64,000 nt of DNA from Aspidapion aeneum (taxonomy: Eukaryota; Arthropoda; Insecta; Coleoptera; Brentidae): NCBI GenBank assembly GCA_963576565.1, contig CAUYVT010000112.1, positions 164,301 to 228,300 of the forward strand. The letters run 5' to 3'. The notes under the pieces were generated by a model. That model was not told the origin of the DNA. It made no database searches and saw only the letters and a program-made list of their open reading frames with translations. Every line of letters starts with the position of its first letter. The stretch's first letter is position 1. Of the stretch, positions 29,445-37,073 are shown piece after piece. Both the position numbers and the translations under genes were made by a program.

Positions 29445-30202
29445 AGTGCTCTCCTGGCTACGAGGGGCTCGACGTGCAGAGTGCGAACCGGTGCCGACCC
29501 CGGCACCGTGTAGACGCGGCCATCGGCGAGCGTCAGCTCGAGATAGCCGGTCTGCGGGGAATCGGGCAATCCCATGAGCGACTGCACGCGGGCCGCGCAC
29601 CGAGGGGCGTACGCGGCCATCTCCGACGAAGTGGCACGCAGATTCAACGGCGTCTCGATCCAGGTTCCCGGCTGCAGGTCGACTACCCGCATGTCCTGAC
29701 CGGGCAACCACGTCGCCCGGTCTCGTTCACGACGCCGGGTGAGCCGAGCGATCACGGAGTCGATGGCGATGGCAGACGCGACGAAAACGACCAGTGCCCA
29801 TCCGGCCCCGATCTTCGTGGACCATGTCAACGCTGCGAGCGCGGCGACGACGAGCGCGAACACCGTTTGCGCTCGTACCGCCCCGAACGCGGTCTCCACC
29901 CGTAGCGGTGCACGCCGCAGCGGAACAGCATCGGCTGTGGTGGGAGCTGGAATGCCGAACTCGGCTGTTACCGATGCTGTGGGTAGCGCGGTGGCCCCCA
30001 ACGCACACCGGACCTGTTCTTCGGTCAGGGGAGCACCGGACCCACACCGTGCGCAGACCAATATGGGTGCACCGGATGCATCGACTTCGAGTTTCGACAG
30101 CGGCCCGTGCGCTGCGTGTCGGCAATACGCGGTCGGCATATCCGGGTTGAGCTGCATAGCGACCACCGCTGCGGCAATCTCAGACTGCAGACTCTCGTTC
30201 AT
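29441..30202 (-). CDS. Membrane protein with cytoplasmic N-terminal CxxC
   Basis: 253 aa. The N-terminal part has CRHAAHG and VCARCGSGAPLTEEQV. Two adjacent membrane helices follow (about 110-150), then a C-terminal domain of about 100 residues. Family unknown. ATGA overlaps on both sides place it in the same translational unit as the cutinase-like protein. Confidence 0.75.
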   Translation of the reverse strand: MNESLQSEIAAAVVAMQLNPDMPTAYCRHAAHGPLSKLEVDASGAPILVCARCGSGAPLTEEQVRCALGATALPTASVTAEFGIPAPTTADAVPLRRAPLRVETAFGAVRAQTVFALVVAALAALTWSTKIGAGWALVVFVASAIAIDSVIARLTRRRERDRATWLPGQDMRVVDLQPGTWIETPLNLRATSSEMAAYAPRCAARVQSLMGLPDSPQTGYLELTLADGRVYTVPGSAPVRTLHVEPLVARRAL

Positions 30203-30384
30203 CGCTCAGCCTGTGCGCTGCGGGCCGAGCCGTCGACCGAATCAGACCCGCGTGCGAGAACGGCGCGAGCGAACTCACCCAGTTCACGTATCTGCTCGAT
30301 CGTGACCGTCTCCGGGAACCGGATAGCCTCGTTGGCCAGGGTTACCAGGTGCTCGCGGCTGATCGTCTCGCTGTGGCCGGTCAT
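30199..30384 (-). CDS. Small hypothetical protein
   Basis: 61 aa from the ATG at 30384, which overlaps the wbl stop (ATGA). Helical and acidic, no recognised domain. Confidence 0.65.
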   Translation of the reverse strand: MTGHSETISREHLVTLANEAIRFPETVTIEQIRELGEFARAVLARGSDSVDGSARSAQAER

Positions 30385-30695
30385 GAGGCGATGCCAGTTG
30401 CCACGACAGGTGAACGTCGACCCCATGCCCGGTTGTGTCGCTTCCAGGTCCGCACAGTGGAGGCGTCGACGGCGTTTCCGTGCTCGTCGTAGATGGTCCC
30501 GGCCCACACCATCGACGCAGCAGCGCCGGCCTGGGCGTCACGCTGGCACGCCTTGAAAATCGGGCACCCCACGCACTGCTCCGCAGCCGCGATTAACTCA
30601 GACGGGCGGGCTATGTCGACATCCCACGACCCGGGGTCTTCGGCGCAGGGGGGTGATACTGCAGATGTCTGATCTGCCGCGAGGATTTCGGACAA
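30381..30695 (-). CDS. WhiB-like (Wbl) iron-sulfur regulator, 5' end altered by IS3
   Basis: 104 aa from a TTG at 30695. Four cysteines fit the Wbl cluster-binding pattern: C17, then C41-V-G-C44 and C50. A VWAG-like stretch stands where GVWGG is usual and a basic tail (TWKRHNRAWGRR) follows. It heads the operon to 25218 and probably regulates it or other plasmid genes. The first few codons lie in or against the terminal repeat of the IS3 element, so the native start and promoter may be lost. Expression may now come from the element. Confidence 0.72.
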   Translation of the reverse strand: MSEILAADQTSAVSPPCAEDPGSWDVDIARPSELIAAAEQCVGCPIFKACQRDAQAGAAASMVWAGTIYDEHGNAVDASTVRTWKRHNRAWGRRSPVVATGIAS

Positions 30696-30710
30696 TGGAG
30701 ATGACTATTT

Positions 30711-31604
30711 TCAGGCCGCGATGGCGGGCTGCTGGTAACTGTAGTGGACGTCGTTCGGGGTTCGGTACCCGATTGCCGAATGCCGGCGTCGTGGATTGTA
30801 GAAGCCTTCGATGTATCTGATGATGTCCTGTCGCGCTTTACTTTTCGTGGCGTAAATCGTTCGGTAGACGCATTCGTTCTTGAGGGCCGCGAAGAAACTT
30901 TCGGCCATGCTGTTGTCCCAGCACACCCCGGTACGCCCCATGGACGAGCGCGTCCCCAGCGAGCTCACCAGTGCCCGGTAGGCCCGCGAGGTGTACACAC
31001 TGCCGCGATCGGAGTGGAAGATCGCTCCTGGCTCGATCCGGGTCGCGGCAGCGGCGTTCGTCAACGCGGCCGCCACCAGTTCGGTGCGCATATGGTCCGC
31101 GATCGACCAACCCACAACTTTGCGGGAGTAGCAGTCGATGACCGTCGCGAGATACACGAACCCCTGCCAGGTGTGAACGTAGGTGATGTCGCCGACGAAC
31201 TTGATCCCTGGCCGATCAGCGGAGAAGTCACGCACGAGCAGATCCGGCACGAGCTGATCCCCGTTCGGATCGGAGTCGGTGGTGACACGGAACGGTCGCG
31301 GCTGACACGGCACCAGGTCTTCGTCGCGCATGATCGACCGAACCAACTCTGGGGAGCACTCGATCTGCGCGGCCCGCAGATCGGCATGGATACGGCGATA
31401 TCCGTAGGTGCCGTGCGAGAGCTCGAAGAACACCCGAATACGTTGCGCAAGAACAGTTCTGCGCATCGCTGTTGCGGACTGCGGCCGGCTCTTCCAGTGG
31501 TAGAACCCGGAAGTCGACACCTCGAGCCAGCGACAACGGTCGGTGATCGGTACTACCGCGGAATCGTCCGCGACATAGGAATCGATGAACTCGTACTTCG
31601 CCAC
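30711..31604 (-). CDS. IS3-family transposase OrfB (DDE integrase core)
   Basis: 297 aa. An N-terminal HTH_21-like region (HGTYGYRRIHADLR) precedes the rve catalytic core: GDITYVHTW (first D), HSDRGSVYTS (second D) and ESFFAALKNE (E, with the usual K/R seven residues on). The C-terminus FYNPRRRHSAIGYRTPNDV is typical. The GTG start overlaps the OrfA stop. The active form is expected as an OrfAB fusion made by -1 frameshifting. Confidence 0.92.
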   Translation of the reverse strand: MAKYEFIDSYVADDSAVVPITDRCRWLEVSTSGFYHWKSRPQSATAMRRTVLAQRIRVFFELSHGTYGYRRIHADLRAAQIECSPELVRSIMRDEDLVPCQPRPFRVTTDSDPNGDQLVPDLLVRDFSADRPGIKFVGDITYVHTWQGFVYLATVIDCYSRKVVGWSIADHMRTELVAAALTNAAAATRIEPGAIFHSDRGSVYTSRAYRALVSSLGTRSSMGRTGVCWDNSMAESFFAALKNECVYRTIYATKSKARQDIIRYIEGFYNPRRRHSAIGYRTPNDVHYSYQQPAIAA

Positions 31605-31912
31605 TACCGTGGTTCCCGTGCAAAGTACGAGGCTGCTTTTTTCAGGAAAGCTGCCTCGGCTCGAAGTTCTCGATTCTCGCGTTCGAGCTGGGCAAGGCGT
31701 GCTCGTTCGGTGAGGGTGAGTTCGGCGTCTGGGCCACTGCCGTGGGTGTCACGGTACTTCGCCAGCCACCTGCGCAGACTGTCGTCGCCGACGTTGTAGG
31801 CCTTGGCGACTTCACTGATCGGCTTGGACGAGTCGATGACCTCTCGGCACAGTTCGTCCTTGAACTCGGTGCTGAACGATCGACGCGATCTGCTCATGCT
31901 GGTCGGACTCAT
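31604..31912 (-). CDS. IS3-family OrfA (HTH and leucine zipper)
   Basis: 102 aa. RRSFSTEFKDELCREVIDSSKPISEVAKAYNVGDDSLRRWL is the HTH. LERENRELRAEAAFLKKAASYFA is the zipper that ends over the slippery A6G (31642-31636). Confidence 0.9.
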   Translation of the reverse strand: MSPTSMSRSRRSFSTEFKDELCREVIDSSKPISEVAKAYNVGDDSLRRWLAKYRDTHGSGPDAELTLTERARLAQLERENRELRAEAAFLKKAASYFAREPR

Positions 31913-31982
31913 TTCGGTAGATCCCTATTCTAAGCGGGTCCAGTGTCCGAAATCCCTGGGCCGATCAGTCTCTGCAGCCAAG

Positions 31983-32105
31983 ATGTGGGTACTCAGAAAC
32001 GGGCGCGCCGATCGCGCGCCGACTAACGTGTTCATTGCAGTTGTCCTTTGCTTAGGTGCTGCATTTGAAGCCAATGGGGCTGCAACCCCGGCTTCGACGG
32101 TCTGA
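31983..32105 (+). CDS. Possible 40-aa signal-like peptide before a terminator
   Basis: An ATG-started ORF with a basic N-terminus and hydrophobic stretch (NVFIAVVLCLGAAFEANGAA) stops at the foot of a strong hairpin. No good ribosome site. It could be a leader peptide or chance. Confidence 0.25.
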   Translation: MWVLRNGRADRAPTNVFIAVVLCLGAAFEANGAATPASTV

Positions 32106-32132
32106 CTGCCCCTGTTCAGTGGGGGCAGTCAG
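32102..32132 (+). terminator. Strong 11-bp hairpin
   Basis: CTGACTGCCCC pairs perfectly with GGGGCAGTCAG around a 9-nt loop. No long T run follows directly. It lies between the IS3 element and the XRE gene, shielding the latter. Confidence 0.55.
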
Positions 32133-32247
32133 CTGTTAAAAGCCCCCTTTGTTGTAGGCGTCGGTCTTTTCCGGACCATCTCGGGTAACCGATATGCTCT
32201 ACCGATCCGACCATCCGATGTGCCAACTGTAAAGGACGGCGTGCATC

Positions 32248-32739
32248 GTGTCCAGCAATGCCAACCATCGCCATCGCAAGAGATCCGGCACCGTGTCCAG
32301 GCGCGTGATGCGCGGGTTCGACCCTGCCCGCCTCAAAAAGGCCAGGGAAGACAAGAAGTTGACGAGGTCGGATCTGGGTCGTTTGGCTGGTGTCACCGAA
32401 GCCGCGATCGGCCGATGGGAAAATGAGAAACGAACCCCGCAGGTCGACGTTCTGGCACGGGTTCTCGAACATCTGGACTGCGGAATCGAAGACGTGGTCG
32501 ATATCGAACCTAATGATCGCTACCCAGGGGATTGGCGCATTATCCGTGGTCTGACGCAGCCCCTCCTTGGGCGTGCAGTAGGGCTCAGCACTGCTGCTAT
32601 CGGTCGGATCGAACGAGGCGAGGGCGGGCTTAGCGAAGCCGTAGCCGGTCGTGTTGCGGCGGAATTGCAAATTACGCCGGCCGAGCTTCGTGATTCTTTC
32701 GAGCGTGCGCGCACTCGCCCGCCGGGTACGCCTGCCTGA
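32248..32739 (+). CDS. XRE-family regulator with two HTH domains
   Basis: 163 aa from a GTG behind AAAGGACGG. HTH 1 is LTRSDLGRLAGVTEAAIGRWENEKRTP and HTH 2 is LTQPLLGRAVGLSTAAIGRIERG. The domains are in tandem in one short protein without a ligand domain. It is convergent with the PAS-like gene, and its target is unknown. Confidence 0.85.
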   Translation: MSSNANHRHRKRSGTVSRRVMRGFDPARLKKAREDKKLTRSDLGRLAGVTEAAIGRWENEKRTPQVDVLARVLEHLDCGIEDVVDIEPNDRYPGDWRIIRGLTQPLLGRAVGLSTAAIGRIERGEGGLSEAVAGRVAAELQITPAELRDSFERARTRPPGTPA

Positions 32740-32774
32740 ACTACTTCGGCGCAGCGTCTCGAAACTGGTCGCGG

Positions 32775-33884
32775 TCACCACATACCTGCCGGAAGATCTT
32801 CGATCGCGACAGCACGGATGAGGCATTGGTTGGGTTGTCCGGTCTCGCGATCGTGCCCGACTGCGATCAGTTCAATTTCTGTGGAAACTTCCTCCAGCTC
32901 AAGATCGCCGAACCTGATCGCGCCGTGCAGTAGCTTCACGCGCCCGGCAGTACCGCTCAGCAGCTCGTCCAAGGCCGTAGTCAGCTGGTGGTGCAGCTGC
33001 AGGTCAAAAAATGGCACAGAGTGCACCCATCTCGACAGCGAGCCCGGCGGTGCTCTGAACCATTCGCACACATAGCCAGTACGCATCACGATTTCGCCGA
33101 CACCCCCAATCTTCTTTGCGAGTTGTACAGCAGCACGGGTCATTTCGCGGTCGTCGGTCCTCACGGTGCCGGGGGTATCGCTGATGTCGTGGACCAGCCC
33201 GAACACCACCGGGGTGGCATTCCCGTCTTCGGTGATAGCGCGAACGGTCATGTAGGTCAGGCGTCGTCTGTCGGAGCCGGCGATGTCCACTTCGACTGTG
33301 GATGAAAATGGGTCACCCGGCTCAAAGTTTCCGGCAAACAGCTTTTCCATGTAGGTGGAGTATTTTTCGCGCTCGTCGAAGCTCAGCTTCGGCCACAGTT
33401 GCGGAAGCGTGCGGGTGTCTTGATGGTCGGGCATGCCCATGATGCCCACTTCGAGATCGCGGCTTTGCTGCGTTCGCTGTGTTGTGCAATCGAATTCGAA
33501 GGTGCCGACGTGGCGTTTCGGTGGAGGAGTGTTTCCGCGCAGGCCGCGCCACAATTGCACTCCTGCCACCTTCCCGCTGTCTGTCTTGATCGGGTAAACG
33601 TAGGTGTCGAATGCGCGGTCGATTGTGTTTGCGTCGACGTCATCTGCTGGTGTGTGCGGAGCGCCGGTCTCGGTAACTCTCGTGATGATGTCCAGGATGG
33701 CTTTGGCCTGGGCCTTGTCGCGCAGCTCGCGAGTGAAGGTGGCGAACTGACGCTTATGGCTACCGCGCGCTACCAGGGTGGGACGGAGGTTGTAGGGCAG
33801 GCCCATTGTTTCGATTACCCACCACTCGTTGCCGGTGAACTCGTCGTCAGCGGGTGAAGTGCAGTTGTGGCTATCGGTCGTCAT
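32775..33884 (-). CDS. PAS/GAF-like sensory protein (DUF5593-like)
   Basis: About 369 aa. The ATG at 33884 has GGAAGGACCG directly before it and is chosen over 33920. No transmembrane segment. The middle (VGTFEFDCTTQRTQQSRDLEV...EREKYSTYMEKLF...TYMTVRAITEDGNATPVVFGLVHDIS) reads like a PAS sensor with its following linker. The C-terminal part (PFFDLQLHHQLTTALDELLSG) resembles a DUF5593-type module of rhodococci. No output domain such as HTH or GGDEF. It may be a redox or ligand sensor acting on the neighbouring regulators. Confidence 0.6.
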   Translation of the reverse strand: MTTDSHNCTSPADDEFTGNEWWVIETMGLPYNLRPTLVARGSHKRQFATFTRELRDKAQAKAILDIITRVTETGAPHTPADDVDANTIDRAFDTYVYPIKTDSGKVAGVQLWRGLRGNTPPPKRHVGTFEFDCTTQRTQQSRDLEVGIMGMPDHQDTRTLPQLWPKLSFDEREKYSTYMEKLFAGNFEPGDPFSSTVEVDIAGSDRRRLTYMTVRAITEDGNATPVVFGLVHDISDTPGTVRTDDREMTRAAVQLAKKIGGVGEIVMRTGYVCEWFRAPPGSLSRWVHSVPFFDLQLHHQLTTALDELLSGTAGRVKLLHGAIRFGDLELEEVSTEIELIAVGHDRETGQPNQCLIRAVAIEDLPAGMW

Positions 33885-34093
33885 CGGTCCTTCCATCGGT
33901 CGTATCGGAGTGCAGGGCACCCTCCCCTCGCGATTGCTGGGTCATAGCGGCGCGCGTGTATATGGATTGGGGAGCCTCTGCAACCAAGACCGAGTGGACA
34001 GGTAATGGGATCGCCATGCCGTGAAGCAAGTGCAGGAACACAAAGTTAGACCGCTGACCGCTGTGTATCAACCCAGCGTTACATGTACAAGTA

Positions 34094-34121
34094 CCCCTGC
34101 GAGTAGTCCTACTGGCAGGGG
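34094..34121. promoter_or_regulatory. Inverted repeat, candidate operator
   Basis: CCCCTGC-G-AGTAG faces CTACT-G-GCAGGGG across a 2-bp centre. It lies 40 bp before the MmyB-like regulator and in the divergent promoter region with the PAS-like gene. Confidence 0.6.
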
Positions 34122-34162
34122 CACCTCACAGTCTTACGTGTGGCGGTCGACTATGGTATCGG

Positions 34163-34960
34163 GTGAGTCACAACCGGGGTAGTGACAGGAAGACAGCCGC
34201 GCCCTCGCTGGCGGCATTCGTACGATTCGCACGCGAGCGACATACCGGGGAATTTCCGGATGGGGCTACCCGACAGCAAATTGCCGACTCCGCTCACATC
34301 AGCATTGCCTATCTCGCGAAGCTCGAATCCGGCACAGCGGAAAGCCCAACGGCCACCGTTCTGCGGTCGCTGGCGACATCGATGGAGCTGAGTCCAGACG
34401 AGACGCAGCACTTGTTTGATTTAGCGGGCCGATCGTCCGAGAACGTGCGGGTACCGACGAAATCACCGTTGACCGTTGCCGAGTACCGGGCCATGGTCGA
34501 TCCCGATGTTCAAATGACGTATCAGGCGGTCAACCCCCATCTGGTCGCGCTTCTCGACGAGCGATGGAATGTGCTCGTCTGCAACGACTCCTACCGCAAG
34601 GCGTATCCGGGATTGATGGACAGCACCAACGTGTTGTCATGGTTCTTCACCGACCCACGTTCACGCCAGGTGATGGTCGACTGGGAGAAGGAAGCCACTC
34701 TGACCGTTGGCTGGTTCCGCGGCCTGTCAGCGCGTTACCAGGACTCACAGTGGAGTCATAGTGTGCTTGACGAACTTTCGGGCGTCGAGGAGTTCCAGCA
34801 GATGTGGAGTCGCAACCACGTCACATTTGGTCGAGATGACCCCTGGATGAGCCTTCGCAACGACGACGGCACCACCTACACCGTGTGGGTAAACATCTAT
34901 GGCACGTCTATGCAGGGGCATCAACTCCAGTTGTTCACCGGAGTTCGTCGCGAGCCGTGA
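34163..34960 (+). CDS. MmyB-like XRE transcriptional regulator
   Basis: 265 aa from GTG. The N-terminal XRE HTH (RQQIADSAHISIAYLAKLESGTAESPT) is followed by the MmyB ligand-binding (PAS-like) domain: NPHLVALLDERWNVLVCNDSYRKAYPG, FFTDPRSRQVMVDWEKEA and FQQMWSRNHV. The family often regulates a neighbouring oxidoreductase or hydrolase. Here the convergent alpha/beta hydrolase overlaps its 3' end by 26 bp. Confidence 0.9.
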   Translation: MSHNRGSDRKTAAPSLAAFVRFARERHTGEFPDGATRQQIADSAHISIAYLAKLESGTAESPTATVLRSLATSMELSPDETQHLFDLAGRSSENVRVPTKSPLTVAEYRAMVDPDVQMTYQAVNPHLVALLDERWNVLVCNDSYRKAYPGLMDSTNVLSWFFTDPRSRQVMVDWEKEATLTVGWFRGLSARYQDSQWSHSVLDELSGVEEFQQMWSRNHVTFGRDDPWMSLRNDDGTTYTVWVNIYGTSMQGHQLQLFTGVRREP

Positions 34961-35753
34961 GTGTTTCGATGAAATCACGGATGGCTTCGTTCACGGGGGT
35001 GGGGTGGGTCCAGTTGACGGCATGACCGGCACCTGCAATTTCGACAACGGAAGAGCCTAGGGCAGTAGCCATTTGGTGAACGGCCGCAGATGATATCGAC
35101 ATGTCATTCGCGCCCCGGATAACCAATGTGGGAGTAGAGATCTCGGCAATACGATCGGTCACCGACTCGCGGTCGACGATGCACTTCGCCGCCTGCGCGA
35201 TGAGTGTGCGGTCCTGGGAGAGCCAGCGGTCGATCCAGACACGCTGATCGCGGTCAGCGTCGCCACCAATCAGGCTGGGAGCCAGAGACGTAGCAATAGG
35301 TTCGAGCGGCATCGTGTTGTCGAGCCAGGCTGCGAACAGCTCGCTGTACTGCTCGACTTGGCCGGGCGTGGGTCGACCCGCTTCGGTGCCGATCAATACC
35401 AGGCCGCTCACCCGCTCGGGCGCGGCGAGCGCGAGCCGTAGCGCAGTGAATCCGCCCTGCGACATTCCCCCGATCACAGCCCGCTCGATGCCTAGTTTGT
35501 CGAGGACTGCAATCGCGTCGTGAGCGGATTGCCAATACGTGAAGGGCTTGCCCTGGTCAGTCGTGTCACCGTGTCCACGGGCATCCCAGCAGATGATCCG
35601 GGCGACTCGTGACAGCTCGTCGATTTGGCGGTCGAACATGCGTCTGTCCATGAACATTCCGTGCGCGAGCAGCAACACCGGCAGCGATGAGGAACCGGTG
35701 TCGTCGTAGCGAATTCGGGCACCGTCCGACGTGACGTGAGGCATGACCGGCAC
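34935..35753 (-). CDS. Alpha/beta-hydrolase fold esterase
   Basis: 272 aa, cytoplasmic. The oxyanion region LLAHGMFMDRRMF, nucleophile elbow GGMSQGGFTALR, acid TLVIRGANDM and catalytic histidine AGAGHAVNWTHP are all present. It resembles 3-oxoadipate-enol-lactonase-like hydrolases. Substrate unknown. An ATG at 35744 is also possible. Convergent with the MmyB-like regulator. Confidence 0.88.
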   Translation of the reverse strand: MPVMPHVTSDGARIRYDDTGSSSLPVLLLAHGMFMDRRMFDRQIDELSRVARIICWDARGHGDTTDQGKPFTYWQSAHDAIAVLDKLGIERAVIGGMSQGGFTALRLALAAPERVSGLVLIGTEAGRPTPGQVEQYSELFAAWLDNTMPLEPIATSLAPSLIGGDADRDQRVWIDRWLSQDRTLIAQAAKCIVDRESVTDRIAEISTPTLVIRGANDMSISSAAVHQMATALGSSVVEIAGAGHAVNWTHPTPVNEAIRDFIETLTARDELR

Positions 35754-35816
35754 ATTACAGAGTGTTGGAGCAGCGGCTGGTTTGAGGACGCAATCCGAAC
35801 TTTGTGCTGCTCGCCC

Positions 35817-36464
35817 TTATCCAATTTGGCGAAGGGCTGCTTCGGCGTACGGAAGTGCTTCGCTGTACCTAGTTCGGACCGCACTTTCGTCGGCAAATCT
35901 GTTTGGCTCGCCACGTTGGGTGACCCGGTCTTGGTAGTAGGTGTATGTTTTGTCACCCAAACTTGCCGGTCGTACGTCGGTGGTCTGAACTTCGACGGCG
36001 TAGTCGACCGGGTCGTCCGGGGTGAGGTTCAGATCGTGACCTCGCTGGTAGAAGTAGTTGATAGCGCCTGTGATGTAGGCGGGATCGTAGCGTGGGGCGC
36101 GGTAGCGGTCCTCGCCACGAAAAATGACCGCAGGGCTCCTCCATCCGAACAGATCTTCCGAAGTCCCGTCGAGAGCTGCCCACCACGTGACCTCGCCGTA
36201 CGAAGCAGTGAGGGCTGCGAGGATGGCTGTATCGCTCTCGTTGCGCTCGCGGCCGATGTCGATAATTCGGGTGACGGTGTCTTTCTTCCAGTCGTTGACG
36301 TCGTACTCGAAGGGATCGAGTTCGGGCGTGGCTTGGATGCTGCTGGTGGCGGTATCGGGGGCGGCAGGTGCGGTGTCTCCACCGCATGCTGTCAACGCCG
36401 ACGCCGTGATCGCCACAGCTACGAACAAGCCGAGCGTCGCTGAGGACCGGTGCTGAATCTGCAT
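35817..36464 (-). CDS. Lipoprotein at the end of the transfer operon
   Basis: 215 aa. Signal peptide with lipobox LTAC. The mature part has a helical segment (TRIIDIGRERNESDTAILAALTASYGEVTW) that recalls lytic-transglycosylase-associated regions, but no catalytic glutamate motif could be assigned. It follows the T4SS genes by 30 bp. Family unknown; envelope-located transfer accessory is the best guess. Confidence 0.7.
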   Translation of the reverse strand: MQIQHRSSATLGLFVAVAITASALTACGGDTAPAAPDTATSSIQATPELDPFEYDVNDWKKDTVTRIIDIGRERNESDTAILAALTASYGEVTWWAALDGTSEDLFGWRSPAVIFRGEDRYRAPRYDPAYITGAINYFYQRGHDLNLTPDDPVDYAVEVQTTDVRPASLGDKTYTYYQDRVTQRGEPNRFADESAVRTRYSEALPYAEAALRQIG

Positions 36465-36494
36465 GTGCCGTCCTGTCTTGTCGTAGTCGAGTGG

Positions 36495-37073
36495 TCAGTA
36501 GCGTAGTTCGTCGATAAGCCAGCCCGTGTCGGTGTGGACGAGGGCCAACCAGATGGTGGTGTCGGGGTCGACGCGGGTGGTTGTGGTCGCGGTGGTGGCG
36601 GTCTGGGTGATGGTGGCGACGCGGTGGGCGGTGTCGGTGGTGTCGGCTGGGCATCCGGAGCATCCGATGGTGGTGTCGGCGATGATGCGAGCGTGTTCGG
36701 TGGCCCAGTTCTGCCACTGCAGGCTGGGGGGCACGTCCGTCCCGGTGTTGGTGGTGATCAGGTCGGTGAGGCGGGGCGTGAAGTACTCGGCCGCGCGCCG
36801 GAATGCGTCGTTCGGGCTCGTGTCGAGACCCGGAGTCCAGGTGTGGGCGATTGTCATCGCCTGTGCTGCAACAGCATCGGGTGTTCCCGACTCCATCGGA
36901 TCGGGTGCAGTGTTGGTCGCAGAGCTTTCTGTCGGTTCCGGGGCGGTCGACGACGGCGGTGTGCGTGCGGGTGTGGCGGTGGTGTCGTCCATGGAGTTGT
37001 GCCGCCAGAGCGCGGCCGCGAAGACGACTAGCACGATGAGGCCGGAGACGGCCGCGAGCTTTCGGTAGGTCAT
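36495..37073 (-). CDS. Single-pass NTF2-like protein, VirB8/TcpC-type candidate
   Basis: 192 aa. One N-terminal membrane helix, a Thr/Pro-rich linker, then about 120 residues. These begin with a helix (AMTIAHTWTPGLDTSPNDAFRRAAEYFTP) and end in strands (TTIWLALVHTDTGWLIDELRY), the outline of an NTF2-like domain. It overlaps the hydrolase stop as ATGA. A scaffold of the transfer channel is inferred. Confidence 0.65.
   Translation of the reverse strand: MTYRKLAAVSGLIVLVVFAAALWRHNSMDDTTATPARTPPSSTAPEPTESSATNTAPDPMESGTPDAVAAQAMTIAHTWTPGLDTSPNDAFRRAAEYFTPRLTDLITTNTGTDVPPSLQWQNWATEHARIIADTTIGCSGCPADTTDTAHRVATITQTATTATTTTRVDPDTTIWLALVHTDTGWLIDELRY

Larger units (their letters stand above)
30684..31956 (-). 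mobile_element. IS3-family insertion sequence, apparently intact
   Basis: About 1.27 kb with two overlapping ORFs. Ends share GGATTTCGGACA-N-TGGA as an inverted repeat (left near 30684, right near 31956). No flanking duplication could be assigned with confidence. A6G slippery sequence at 31636-31642. Confidence 0.75.
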
